A stretch of DNA of 64,000 bases, from the NCBI RefSeq assembly GCF_033025475.1, contig NZ_CP130322.1:1861001-1925000 (forward strand), given 5' to 3'. Each line of letters opens with the position of its first letter. Position 1 is the stretch's first letter. The position numbers and the translations under genes were made by a program. A model generated the notes under the pieces. It did not search any database and had not been told where the DNA came from. It saw only the letters and a program-made list of their open reading frames with translations. The DNA comes from Sphingomonas sp. C3-2. GTDB taxonomy: Bacteria > Pseudomonadota > Alphaproteobacteria > Sphingomonadales > Sphingomonadaceae. This document shows positions 37,779-45,771 of this stretch, piece by piece.

Positions 37779-40268
37779 ATGACCCGTTTCGCGCGTTTGC
37801 CGGTTTCCGCCATTTTGGGGCCGACCAATACCGGTAAGACCCATCTCGCCGTCGAGCGGATGTGTGCCCATTCCAGCGGCATGATCGGCTTTCCGCTCCG
37901 CCTGCTCGCGCGCGAGGTCTATGACCGCGTCGTCGCGCTGAAGGGCGCGGGCGCGGTGGCGCTGATCACCGGCGAGGAAAAGATCGTGCCCCCCGGCGCG
38001 CGTTGGTTCCTGTGCACCGCCGAAAGCATGCCGATCGACCGCGATTTCGCCTTTGTCGGGATCGACGAGGCGCAGCTCGGCGCCACCCCCGAACGCGGCC
38101 ATGTCTTCACCGATCGGCTGCTGCGCGCCCGCGGCCGCGAGGAAACGATGATCCTCGGTTCCGAAAGCCTGAAGCCGATGATCCGCGCGCTCGTCCCCGA
38201 TGCCGAGATTGTCGGCCGCCCGCGTTTCTCGACGCTCAGCTATGCGGGCGCGAAGAAGCTTTCGCGGTTGCCCAAGCGCTCCGCGATCGTCGCCTTCTCG
38301 GCGGAAGAGGTCTATGCCGTCGCCGAAATGCTGCGCCGTCTGCGCGGCGGTGCGGCGGTGGTGATGGGCGCACTCAGCCCGCGCACGCGCAACGCGCAGG
38401 TTGAAATGTTCCAGTCGGGCGAGGTCGATTATCTCGTCGCCACCGATGCGATCGGCATGGGGCTCAACATGGATGTCGCCCATGTCGCCTTTGCCGGGCT
38501 CGCCAAGTTCGACGGCCGCCGTCGCCGGCGGCTGACGCTCGCTGAAATGGCGCAGATCGCGGGCCGCGCGGGGCGCCACCACCGCGACGGCACCTTTGGC
38601 ACCTTGGGGCCCGAGGCGGGCGGAATCAGCTTTTCGCCCGAAGAGATTGAGCGCATCGAGAATCACGATTTCCCGTCGCTCGAGCATCTGTTCTGGCGCA
38701 ATGGCGAACCGGCGATGGATCGGCTCGACACGCTCGTCGCCTCGCTCGAACAGCGCCCCGACCTGCCCCAGCTGCGCGCCGCGCCCGAGGCGGTCGACCT
38801 TGCCGTGCTGCGCCGGCTGGCGGCCGAACCATGGGTGCAGGATCGCGCCGCGCGCGGGCCGATGGTCCGTCGGCTCTGGGCGGCGTGTGGCCTGCCCGAT
38901 TTCCGCAAGACCGGGGCGGAGCACCATGCCCGGCTCGTCGGCCGGATCTTCCGCCATTTGTCCGAAGGCAATGGCCATGTGCCGACCCAATGGTTCGCCG
39001 ATGAAATCGCGCGGCTCGATACGATGCAGGGCGATGTCGAGACGCTGTCGGCGCGGATCGCCTCGATCCGCACCTGGGCCTATATCGCGCACCGCGCCGA
39101 TTGGCTCACCGATCCGCATCACTGGGCCGAACGCACGCGCGAGATCGAGGAACGTCTCTCCGATGCGCTTCACACCGGGCTCACCCAGCGTTTCGTCGAT
39201 CGCCGCACCACGCTTTTGATGCGCGAGATCGGCTCGGACCCCGATGCCTTTCCCTTCACCATCGCCGATGACGGCGCGGTGCTGATCGATGACGAGCCGA
39301 TCGGCCGGCTCGAAGGCTTTCGCTTCCACCCCGCCGCCGATGCGCGCCATGCCGATCGCAAGCGGCTGCTGGCCGTCGCCGAACGCCGGCTGGCTGTGGA
39401 GCTGGGCCGCCGCGCGGCGCGGCTGGTGGCGGGGGAGGACAAGGATTTCGTCCTCGACACCCCAACCGGCGCGCGCGCGCAGATCTGCTGGCAGGGCGCG
39501 CCCATTGCCGCGCTCCAGGGTGGGCGCAGCCTCATCCAGCCACAGATCCGGCTCGACCGCGCGCTCGATTCGCTCGACGAACTCACCCGCAAGCGCGTGC
39601 GTGGCCGGATCGAACAATGGCTGGCGGCCCAGCTGGCGCGCCAGCTCCGTCCGCTGGTGCGCTTGGCGCACGCTGCCGCCGACCCCGAAACCTCGCCCTT
39701 CCTGCGCGCGCTGCTCGTTCCGCTGGGCGAGGCGGGCGGGGTGGCCCCGCGCGGTGCGGTCGACCGCGCGCTCGAAGGCCTCGACAAGGACGGGCGCTAT
39801 CAGGCGCGCCGTCTCGGCATCGAGATCGGCACGCTCGACCTTTATCATCCCGCGCTGCTCAAGCCCGAGGCGATGCGCTGGCGCATGGCGCTCATCGCCG
39901 CGCGCGACGATATCGTCCTGCCCGCGCAGCCGCGTCCCGGCGCGGTGCTCCTCGATGCGCCCTCGCGGCTCCCCGATTTCCGCAGCTTCGGCAAGCAGGC
40001 GCTGCGTGTCGATCTGGTCGAACGCATCGCCCGCGCCGCGCATGAGGCGCGTAGCGGCCGTCGTCCCTTCCAGCCCGATTCCGCGCTCGCCACCTCGGTT
40101 GGCCTCGGCACCGATGCGCTGGCGCGGCTGATGCGCCTGCTCGGCTTCGAATCGCGCGCCGATGGCTGGGCGTGGCGCGGGCGCCCGCGCGCCAGACGGA
40201 CGGAGGAACGCGCCGTGAACGGGGCCTTTGCCGGGCTTGCCGATCTGGTGCGCGCGCATGGCCGATGA
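37779..40268 (+). CDS. SUV3-like superfamily 2 RNA/DNA helicase
   Basis: The ATG at 37779 (MTRFARLPVSAILGPTNTGK) follows TAGGGGG. The frame reaches 37674 but lacks conserved residues there. The 829-residue protein has Walker A GPTNTGKTHLA, DEAQ box VGIDEAQLG, TDAIGMGLNMDV and motif VI QIAGRAGRHHRDG, the set of mitochondrial SUPV3L1/SUV3 helicases. A long C-terminal alphaproteobacterial extension follows. It overlaps the S4-domain gene by 11 bases and starts an operon with that gene and fdxA. A role in RNA turnover is inferred from the SUV3 resemblance. Confidence 0.9.
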   Translation: MTRFARLPVSAILGPTNTGKTHLAVERMCAHSSGMIGFPLRLLAREVYDRVVALKGAGAVALITGEEKIVPPGARWFLCTAESMPIDRDFAFVGIDEAQLGATPERGHVFTDRLLRARGREETMILGSESLKPMIRALVPDAEIVGRPRFSTLSYAGAKKLSRLPKRSAIVAFSAEEVYAVAEMLRRLRGGAAVVMGALSPRTRNAQVEMFQSGEVDYLVATDAIGMGLNMDVAHVAFAGLAKFDGRRRRRLTLAEMAQIAGRAGRHHRDGTFGTLGPEAGGISFSPEEIERIENHDFPSLEHLFWRNGEPAMDRLDTLVASLEQRPDLPQLRAAPEAVDLAVLRRLAAEPWVQDRAARGPMVRRLWAACGLPDFRKTGAEHHARLVGRIFRHLSEGNGHVPTQWFADEIARLDTMQGDVETLSARIASIRTWAYIAHRADWLTDPHHWAERTREIEERLSDALHTGLTQRFVDRRTTLLMREIGSDPDAFPFTIADDGAVLIDDEPIGRLEGFRFHPAADARHADRKRLLAVAERRLAVELGRRAARLVAGEDKDFVLDTPTGARAQICWQGAPIAALQGGRSLIQPQIRLDRALDSLDELTRKRVRGRIEQWLAAQLARQLRPLVRLAHAAADPETSPFLRALLVPLGEAGGVAPRGAVDRALEGLDKDGRYQARRLGIEIGTLDLYHPALLKPEAMRWRMALIAARDDIVLPAQPRPGAVLLDAPSRLPDFRSFGKQALRVDLVERIARAAHEARSGRRPFQPDSALATSVGLGTDALARLMRLLGFESRADGWAWRGRPRARRTEERAVNGAFAGLADLVRAHGR

Positions 40269-40584
40269 TCCGCCGGGGGTCGCCGCGCAGCGGCTCGACC
40301 GGTTTCTCTGGTTTGCGCGGCTGGCCAAGACGCGGGCGGTGGCGCAGGCCTTGTGCGCGGCGGGGCATATCCGGCTCGACGGGCGGCGCGTCGACCGCGC
40401 GCATGCGCTGGTCCGGCCCGGTAGCGTCCTCAGCCTGATGGTCCACGGCCATGTCCGCGTGCTACGGATCGAGCAACTGCCCCTGCGCCGCGGGCCCGCC
40501 GCCGAGGCGGCGGCGCTCTATCGGGAGATTCCACCGGCTTCGGCGTCAAAAGAGCAGATTGACGGATCGGAATCGGGGCAATAG
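40258..40584 (+). CDS. S4-domain RNA-binding protein (Hsp15-like)
   Basis: The ATG at 40258 overlaps the helicase stop. The 108-residue protein has the S4 fold [27 protein letters not shown] loop ([14 protein letters not shown]) and [18 protein letters not shown]. Hsp15 relatives rescue stalled 50S subunits with attached tRNA. The C-terminus here is short and acidic. Coupling to the helicase suggests a shared RNA or ribosome function. Confidence 0.9.
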   Translation: MADDPPGVAAQRLDRFLWFARLAKTRAVAQALCAAGHIRLDGRRVDRAHALVRPGSVLSLMVHGHVRVLRIEQLPLRRGPAAEAAALYREIPPASASKEQIDGSESGQ

Positions 40585-40612
40585 CAGGGCCGCTACAGGA
40601 GGATTGATCCCA

Positions 40613-40951
40613 ATGACCTATGTCGTCACCGACGCGTGCATCCGCTGCAAGTATATGGACTGCGTGGAAGTGTGCCCCGTGGACTGCTTCTACGAAGGCG
40701 ACAACATGCTGGTGATCAACCCCAGCGAATGCATCGACTGCGGCGTCTGCGAACCCGAATGCCCGGCCGAGGCCATTTTGCCCGATACCGAAAATGGTCT
40801 CGAAAAATGGTTGGAGCTCAACAACACCTTCTCGGCGCAGTGGCCCAACATCACGCGCAAGCGCGAAGCGCCCGCCGATGCCGATGAATTCAAGGGACAG
40901 GACGGGAAATACGAGAAATTCTTCTCGCCCGAACCCGGCCAGGGCGATTGA
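40613..40951 (+). CDS. fdxA: 7Fe ferredoxin FdxA
   Basis: This 112-residue low-potential ferredoxin has one [3Fe-4S] and one [4Fe-4S] cluster. By comparison with Azotobacter FdI, Cys9, Cys17 and Cys50 would hold the 3Fe cluster, and Cys21, Cys40, Cys43 and Cys46 the 4Fe cluster. It starts at ATG 40613 behind AGGAGGAT. The C-terminal extension ([20 protein letters not shown]) is the usual FdxA tail. It shares the operon with the helicase and S4 protein. Its redox partner is unknown. Confidence 0.96.
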   Translation: MTYVVTDACIRCKYMDCVEVCPVDCFYEGDNMLVINPSECIDCGVCEPECPAEAILPDTENGLEKWLELNNTFSAQWPNITRKREAPADADEFKGQDGKYEKFFSPEPGQGD

Positions 40952-41193
40952 GGCACGGCGGCTCCGCCGCCGTCCATCGCGATCAATTGCTGTGCTGCCG
41001 CCCGCAAAAATGAACGCGGGCTGGCATTTTTGTTGTGACTCTGTTAAACTCCGTCATCGCAAGCGCGTGTTTACCACGACGCTAGAGGAGATTCACACCT
41101 GCTGACCGCCATATGGTTTCCCCGTCCCGACTTGCATGGTCAGGAAGGATACCCATATTCTGGCGGTCTTCCCCATGGAAAGGGCCACAACAC

Positions 41194-41715
41194 ATGGCTT
41201 CCAAGGCTTTGTCCTTCGACGTCGGCGATTATGTCGTTTACCCCAAGCACGGCGTTGGGCGCGTCATTGAGCTTCAGAGCACCGACATCGCGGGCATGCA
41301 GCTCGAACTGTACGTTCTGCGTTTCGAAAAAGAGCGGATGACCCTCCGCGTTCCGACCAACAAGGCCGAAAGCGTCGGCATGCGCAAGCTGTCGTCGGAC
41401 AAGACGCTCAAGGAAGCGATGGAAACGCTCAAGGGCAAGCCCAAGGTCAAGCGCACCATGTGGTCGCGCCGCGCGCAGGAATATGAAGCCAAGATCAATT
41501 CGGGCGACCTCGTGTCGATCGCCGAAGTGGTCCGCGATCTGTTCCGTGCCGACGATCAGCCCGAACAGAGCTATTCCGAGCGTCAGATCTTCGAAGCGGC
41601 CACCAGCCGTCTCGCCCGCGAGCTCGCGGCGATGGAAGAGACCGACGAACCCGGCGCGCAGGCGAAGATTCTCGAAATCCTGAACAAGGCCGCGCCGCTC
41701 CACGCCAAGGATTGA
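41194..41715 (+). CDS. carD: CarD/CdnL family RNA polymerase-binding transcriptional regulator
   Basis: This global regulator binds the RNA polymerase beta subunit and stabilises open complexes at rRNA and other promoters. The 173-residue protein begins MASKALSFDVGDYVVYPKHG at ATG 41194, and an in-frame ATG at 41113 is in the leader. The Tudor-like N-domain has HGVGRVIELQ and the helical C-domain has WSRRAQEYEAKINSGD. About 240 bases separate it from fdxA, so it likely has its own promoter. A strong terminator follows. Confidence 0.95.
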   Translation: MASKALSFDVGDYVVYPKHGVGRVIELQSTDIAGMQLELYVLRFEKERMTLRVPTNKAESVGMRKLSSDKTLKEAMETLKGKPKVKRTMWSRRAQEYEAKINSGDLVSIAEVVRDLFRADDQPEQSYSERQIFEAATSRLARELAAMEETDEPGAQAKILEILNKAAPLHAKD

Positions 41716-41737
41716 GCGGTCCTTTATGGGATCCGAA

Positions 41738-41763
41738 AAGGGCGGCCTTGGGCCGCCCTTTTT
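41738..41763 (+). terminator. Rho-independent terminator of carD
   Basis: AAGGGCGGCC (41738-41747), loop TTG, GGCCGCCCTT (41751-41760), then TTT. The stem is 10 bp and GC-rich, 22 bases after the carD stop. Confidence 0.88.
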
Positions 41764-41837
41764 CATATCTGCCTGATATCGCTGGACGCGCCCCGTTGCA
41801 TTCTGTATTGCTTGCGTAACACAGTGGGAGTTCGGCA

Positions 41838-42590
41838 ATGCGCGCAATCTTTCTCGTCCCGGCCTTTATGGCGATCGTCGGCTGCTCGGTGGACAGCGAT
41901 GCCGGCGATGTGAAGCTCAGCGGCCAGAACGGCGCGCGCAGCTACAACGTCGCCAATTTCGACGAAATCTCGGCCTACGGCCCCGACACGGTCATCGTGA
42001 AGGTCGGCGGCCCCTTCTCTGTCAAGGCCGAGGGCGATACCGCGCTGCTCGACCGGCTCGAGGTCGAGGTGAAGGGCAGCGATCTGCGCATCGGCCGCAA
42101 GCGGACGGGCGGCGTCCAGATCGGCGGCAATAACGGCGCGGTCACCTTCACCGTCACCCTCCCCGCGATCAAGGCCGCAAGCCTGGCCGGCTCGGGCGAC
42201 ATGCAGATCGACAGCGTCGCCGCCGCCAAATTCGAAGCGAAGATGGCGGGCTCGGGCAATCTCGCGATCGACGCGATCAAGGCCGATGATCTCGATGTAT
42301 CGATCGCGGGCTCGGGCGATGTGAAGCTTGCCAAGGGCAGCGTCGGGCATCAGGAATATTCGATCGCCGGCTCGGGCAATGTCGAGGCAATGGGCGTCGC
42401 ATCGAAAACCGTCGATATCTCGATCGCCGGCTCGGGCGACCTCAAGCTTGCGGCCTCCGAAAAGGCCAATGTTTCGATCATGGGGTCGGGGGATGTCGAG
42501 ATCGTGGGCACCACGCAGTGCAGCGTCAACAAAATGGGTTCGGGCGATGTGCGCTGCACCCCGGCTGCGGCTGCGCCAGCCGCCAACTGA
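41838..42590 (+). CDS. GIN-domain (DUF2807) lipoprotein
   Basis: This 250-residue predicted lipoprotein has a short signal ending in VGCS (lipobox). The mature part is a right-handed beta-helix of the GIN/DUF2807 (head) type, made of short degenerate repeats that recur as AGSGDVKL, AGSGNVEA, AGSGDLKL, MGSGDVEI, with a C-terminal Cys pair. Such proteins are secreted or surface-exposed, and the function is not established. Overlap of 44 bases with a second GIN gene downstream suggests a tandem duplication that then diverged. Confidence 0.82.
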   Translation: MRAIFLVPAFMAIVGCSVDSDAGDVKLSGQNGARSYNVANFDEISAYGPDTVIVKVGGPFSVKAEGDTALLDRLEVEVKGSDLRIGRKRTGGVQIGGNNGAVTFTVTLPAIKAASLAGSGDMQIDSVAAAKFEAKMAGSGNLAIDAIKADDLDVSIAGSGDVKLAKGSVGHQEYSIAGSGNVEAMGVASKTVDISIAGSGDLKLAASEKANVSIMGSGDVEIVGTTQCSVNKMGSGDVRCTPAAAAPAAN

Positions 42591-43305
42591 CGGCCAGACA
42601 CTGCGGCGTTCTCATGTCGCCATTGTCGCGTTTCTGGCCTTCGGGTCGGCGCCGGCATTGGCGGCGGAGCGCGGCTTCACCGTCACCGATTTCGATCGGA
42701 TCCGGCTCGAGGCACCCTATCAGGTCACGCTCGAAACCGGCCGCTCGTCCACCGCGCGCGCCAGCGGAGACCGCGAGGCGCTCGATCGCGTCCGCCTCGA
42801 TGTCCAGGGGCGCACGCTCGTCATCCGCACCGATTCCCGCGATTGGGGCGGTTTTCCGGGGAGGACCAGCGCCGCCGGGCCGGTCATGCTGCGCCTTTCC
42901 ACCCAGGCGCTGCGCGGCGTCACGCTGATCGGCAGCGGCGCGCTCAGCGTCAACCGTCTTCGCGGCGAAAGGTTCGTCGGCACGCTCGATGGCTCGGCCA
43001 CCTTCGCGGCGGATGGTATCGCGGTCGACCGGTTCGAGCTTGTCGCCACCGGATCATCCTCGGCACGGCTTGCGGGCACCGCGCGGATGTTCGGCGGGGT
43101 CGTGCGTGGTTCGGCGCGGGTTGAGGGGGCGCAGCTGCTCGCCAATGATCTGACACTGACCACGCAGAGCAGCGACCGGGTCGCGCTCGCCGCGCGGACC
43201 AGCGCCAAGGTGCAATCGTCGGGATCGGGCGAAACGGTGATCACGGGCAGGCCCGCCTGCACGGTATCTGCGGTTGGCTCGGGAAGCGTCAGCTGCGGGC
43301 GTTGA
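42547..43305 (+). CDS. Second GIN-domain (DUF2807) secreted protein
   Basis: The frame carries a hydrophobic segment VAIVAFLAFGSAPALAAERG that reads as a signal peptide, then a GIN-type beta-helix with FDRIRLEAPYQVTLETG, LIGSGALSVNRL, GTLDGSATFAADG and a final GRPACTVSAVGSGSVSCGR like its neighbour. The only upstream ATG in frame is at 42547, inside the previous gene, giving 252 residues. A non-ATG start nearer the signal is possible. The mature part is more diverged than the first copy. The function is unknown. Confidence 0.7.
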   Translation: MCAAPRLRLRQPPTDGQTLRRSHVAIVAFLAFGSAPALAAERGFTVTDFDRIRLEAPYQVTLETGRSSTARASGDREALDRVRLDVQGRTLVIRTDSRDWGGFPGRTSAAGPVMLRLSTQALRGVTLIGSGALSVNRLRGERFVGTLDGSATFAADGIAVDRFELVATGSSSARLAGTARMFGGVVRGSARVEGAQLLANDLTLTTQSSDRVALAARTSAKVQSSGSGETVITGRPACTVSAVGSGSVSCGR

Positions 43306-43309
43306 TCCG

Positions 43310-43876
43310 TCAGGCGAGCAGCTCGATGTCCCAATAGAGCCAGTCACGCCAGCTATCGTGCAGATAATTGGGTGGGAAGGCGCGGCCATTTTCGTGCAGC
43401 TGCCAGTTGGTTGGGCGGATTGGCGTCACATGCAGGTGCATCCCTGCTTCCATCGGCGTTCGGCCGCCTTTTTTCAGATTGCAGGGCGCGCAGGCGGCGG
43501 CGACATTTTCCCAGGTGGTGCGTCCGCCCTGGGTGCGGGGAATGACATGGTCGAAGGTCAGATCGCGCGAGATGCCGCAATATTGGCACTGGAAACGATC
43601 GCGGAGGAAGAGGTTGAACCGGGTAAAGGCGGGATATTCCGAGGGCCTCACATATTGTTTGAGCGCGATGACGGAGGGCAGTTTCATCGCGCAGGTGGGA
43701 CTTCGGATCTCTCTTTCATAATGGTTGATGATCGATACGCGATCTAGAAAGACAGCCTTTACAGCGGTTTGCCATGGCCAGAGACTGAGTGGGTAATAGC
43801 TGAGCGGCTTGTAATCCGCGTTGAGCACCAGCGCGGGGCAATTGTCCGGGTGACGGATCAGATCGGGGTGATACAT
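43310..43876 (-). CDS. HNH endonuclease domain protein
   Basis: The ATG at 43876 gives MYHPDLIRHPDNCPALVLNADYKP and 188 residues. The frame is open to 43942. The HNH/zinc-finger motif is at the centre: CQYCG, the LTFDHVIPRTQGG histidine block, WENVAAACAPCNLKKGG with two more Cys. Members of this McrA-like family are widespread alphaproteobacterial orphan genes of unknown biological role, possibly nicking or restriction-like. It stops four bases after the GIN gene, convergent with it. It is divergent from gluQ with a gap of about 110 bases. Confidence 0.92.
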   Translation of the reverse strand: MYHPDLIRHPDNCPALVLNADYKPLSYYPLSLWPWQTAVKAVFLDRVSIINHYEREIRSPTCAMKLPSVIALKQYVRPSEYPAFTRFNLFLRDRFQCQYCGISRDLTFDHVIPRTQGGRTTWENVAAACAPCNLKKGGRTPMEAGMHLHVTPIRPTNWQLHENGRAFPPNYLHDSWRDWLYWDIELLA

Positions 43877-43988
43877 GGTCGCCTGTATTCTCCCTTGGCC
43901 CCATCTTCCTTGCGGAAAATGATGACATGGGCATGACACCATATCACGCGACTCACGGTCAACCCCCGTTCTGCGCTAGGGCTTGGGG

Positions 43989-44861
43989 ATGACCGAAGTT
44001 GCGACACGCTTTGCCCCCAGCCCCACCGGGCGCCTGCATCTCGGCCATGCCTGGTCGGCGCTCCTCGCGCATGATTTTGCGGCGCGCGCGCACGGCCACT
44101 TCCTGCTGCGGATCGAGGATATCGACCCCACCCGCTCGCGCCCTGACCATGTCGACGGGATTATCGAGGATCTGCTCTGGCTGGGCCTGCAATGGGAAGG
44201 CGAAATCGTCTTCCAGTCGCAGCGCACCGCGCTTTACCGGATGGCGCTTGAGGATCTGAAGCGGCGCGGGCTGGTCTATCCCTGTTTCTGCACCCGGTCC
44301 GACATTGCGCGTGAGATTGCGGCCAGCGCCTCGGCCCCGCATGGGCCCGATGGGCCGCTCTATCCCGGCACCTGCCGCCATCTCGCGCCCGATATGGCCG
44401 CGCGGCGCGCGGAGGGAGAGGCGCATTGCTGGCGGCTCGATACTGCCCGGGCGATGGCGGCGGCAGGCCCGGTCGATTGGGTCGACGGCGCCGGCGCGCG
44501 CCACCCCGCGCGCGCCGATATCCACGGCGATGTCGTGCTCGCGCGCAAGGATTCGCCCACCAGCTATCACCTCTCGGTCACGGTCGACGATGCCGAACAG
44601 GCGATCAGCCATGTCGTGCGCGGGCGCGACCTTTTGGAGGCGACGCATGTCCACCGCCTGCTCCAGGCGCTGCTCGGGCTGCCCAGCCCCGTCTATGTCC
44701 ATCACGATCTGCTCGGCACCGCAGACGGAGCGCGGCTTGCCAAGCGCAACGGCGCGCCCGCGATCGCCGATCTGCGCGCGGCGGGCGTCGATCCGCGGCA
44801 CCTGGTGGCCGATCTGCGCGCGGGCATTTTTCCGGGCGGCTATCGCCCATTGGCATTGTGA
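43989..44861 (+). CDS. gluQ: Glutamyl-Q tRNA(Asp) synthetase (GluQ-RS)
   Basis: This truncated class I aminoacyl-tRNA synthetase paralogue attaches glutamate to queuosine in tRNA-Asp. The ATG at 43989 gives MTEVATRFAPSPTGRLHLGH with HLGH as the HIGH motif. A TTG six bases earlier is possible. The 290-residue protein has the zinc-type YPCFCTRSD segment, SYHLSVTVDDAEQAISHVVRG, and LAKRNGAPAI as the KMSKS-like motif. There is no anticodon-binding domain, as expected for this family. Confidence 0.95.
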   Translation: MTEVATRFAPSPTGRLHLGHAWSALLAHDFAARAHGHFLLRIEDIDPTRSRPDHVDGIIEDLLWLGLQWEGEIVFQSQRTALYRMALEDLKRRGLVYPCFCTRSDIAREIAASASAPHGPDGPLYPGTCRHLAPDMAARRAEGEAHCWRLDTARAMAAAGPVDWVDGAGARHPARADIHGDVVLARKDSPTSYHLSVTVDDAEQAISHVVRGRDLLEATHVHRLLQALLGLPSPVYVHHDLLGTADGARLAKRNGAPAIADLRAAGVDPRHLVADLRAGIFPGGYRPLAL

Positions 44862-44887
44862 AACGAAGGGCTTAGACAAATAGCCTT

Positions 44888-45112
44888 ATGAGCACGCTTC
44901 TCGTCGTCCTTCTCATCGTCGCGGTCATCGCGACCGTCGTCGCGCTGGTGCGCGGCATCATCGCCTTCCTCAAGACGAGCGAGGAGGATCTCAAGGGAGA
45001 CGGGCCAAGCCCGTCCAGCGAAAAACAGAACCGCATGATGATGATGCGGATCCTGTTCCAGGCGCTGGCCGTTATCGTTGTTGTATTGTTGCTTCTCGTT
45101 TCTCGGGGCTGA
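44888..45112 (+). CDS. Small twin-helix membrane protein, HIG1-domain type
   Basis: This 74-residue protein has two hydrophobic helices: LLVVLLIVAVIATVVALVRG near the N-terminus and RILFQALAVIVVVLLLLV at the end. They are joined by a polar loop ending in QNRMMMMRI, typical of HIG1/twin-transmembrane proteins of alphaproteobacteria, which associate with respiratory complexes. It starts at ATG 44888, 26 bases after gluQ, and precedes the corrinoid adenosyltransferase by 4 bases, so they likely share a transcript. Confidence 0.85.
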   Translation: MSTLLVVLLIVAVIATVVALVRGIIAFLKTSEEDLKGDGPSPSSEKQNRMMMMRILFQALAVIVVVLLLLVSRG

Positions 45113-45116
45113 TCCC

Positions 45117-45689
45117 ATGGTAAAGTTGAACAAGATCTACACCCGCACCGGGGACGACGGCACCACCGGCCTTGTCGATGGCAGCCGCATCGCCAAGAAC
45201 GATGCCCGCATGGAAGCGATCGGCACGGTCGATGAGGCGAACAGCGCGATCGGCATCGCCGTCGCCGCGCTGCCCGCCGGCGATCCCTATGCCGTCATGC
45301 TCGCGCGTATCCAGAATGATCTCTTCGATCTCGGCGCCGATCTCGCCACCCCCGGCGAAACCTTTGCGCCCAGCGAAATGACGCTGCGCATCGTGCCCGA
45401 GCAGGTCGACCGGCTGGAACGCGAGATCGATGCGATGAACGCCGATCTGCAGCCGCTCCACAGCTTCATCCTCCCGGGTGGCAGCCCGGCTGCCGCTGCG
45501 CTCCATCTGGCGCGCGCGGTCACCCGCCGGGCCGAGCGCACCGCCGTCGCCGCCGGGCAGGATGTCCCGCTCAACCCGCAGGCGCTCGCCTATCTCAACC
45601 GGCTGTCCGATCATCTTTTCGTCATGTGCCGCATGCTCAACGGCGGCGGTGCCGACGATATTTTGTGGGTGCCCGGCGCCTCGCGCTGA
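45117..45689 (+). CDS. Corrinoid adenosyltransferase, PduO type
   Basis: This enzyme transfers the adenosyl group of ATP to cob(I)alamin, completing adenosylcobalamin. The ATG at 45117 gives MVKLNKIYTRTGDDGTTGLV and 190 residues. An earlier in-frame start lies in the preceding gene. The family motifs TRTGDDGTTGL, TVDEANSAIG, FILPGGSPAAAALHLARAV, RRAERT and LNRLSDHLFVMCR are all present. It provides the adenosylation needed by the cob genes at 26-33 kb, although it is not linked to them. Confidence 0.95.
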   Translation: MVKLNKIYTRTGDDGTTGLVDGSRIAKNDARMEAIGTVDEANSAIGIAVAALPAGDPYAVMLARIQNDLFDLGADLATPGETFAPSEMTLRIVPEQVDRLEREIDAMNADLQPLHSFILPGGSPAAAALHLARAVTRRAERTAVAAGQDVPLNPQALAYLNRLSDHLFVMCRMLNGGGADDILWVPGASR

Positions 45690-45696
45690 AACCGAT

Positions 45697-45771
45697 CCGG
45701 TTCCGGCGCGTACTGTGAGGGCGGGGGGCTGAGGCCCACGCCCTTGCGGGGCAGGACGCTGGAGGAACCGG
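45697..45771 (+). promoter_or_regulatory. Self-complementary leader before egtB (candidate RNA regulator)
   Basis: CCGGTTCC (45697-45704) is exactly complementary to GGAACCGG (45764-45771), which directly abuts the egtB ATG and includes part of its GGAGG ribosome binding site. Between them GGGCG and CGCCC enclose a GGGGCT-GAG-GCCC hairpin. The nested pairing would close the ribosome binding site. I cannot match it to a known riboswitch class. It could also be a chance fold in GC-rich DNA. Confidence 0.45.

Noticed and set aside
37770..40328. 852-codon open frame on the minus strand
   Set aside because: It mirrors the helicase gene, whose Walker A, DEAQ and RAGRH motifs prove the plus-strand reading.
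42164..42560. Recurring GSGD/GSGN-coding units that resemble a DNA repeat array
   Set aside because: They are degenerate coding repeats of a beta-helix protein, not CRISPR or intergenic repeats. Spacing and sequence vary with the coils.
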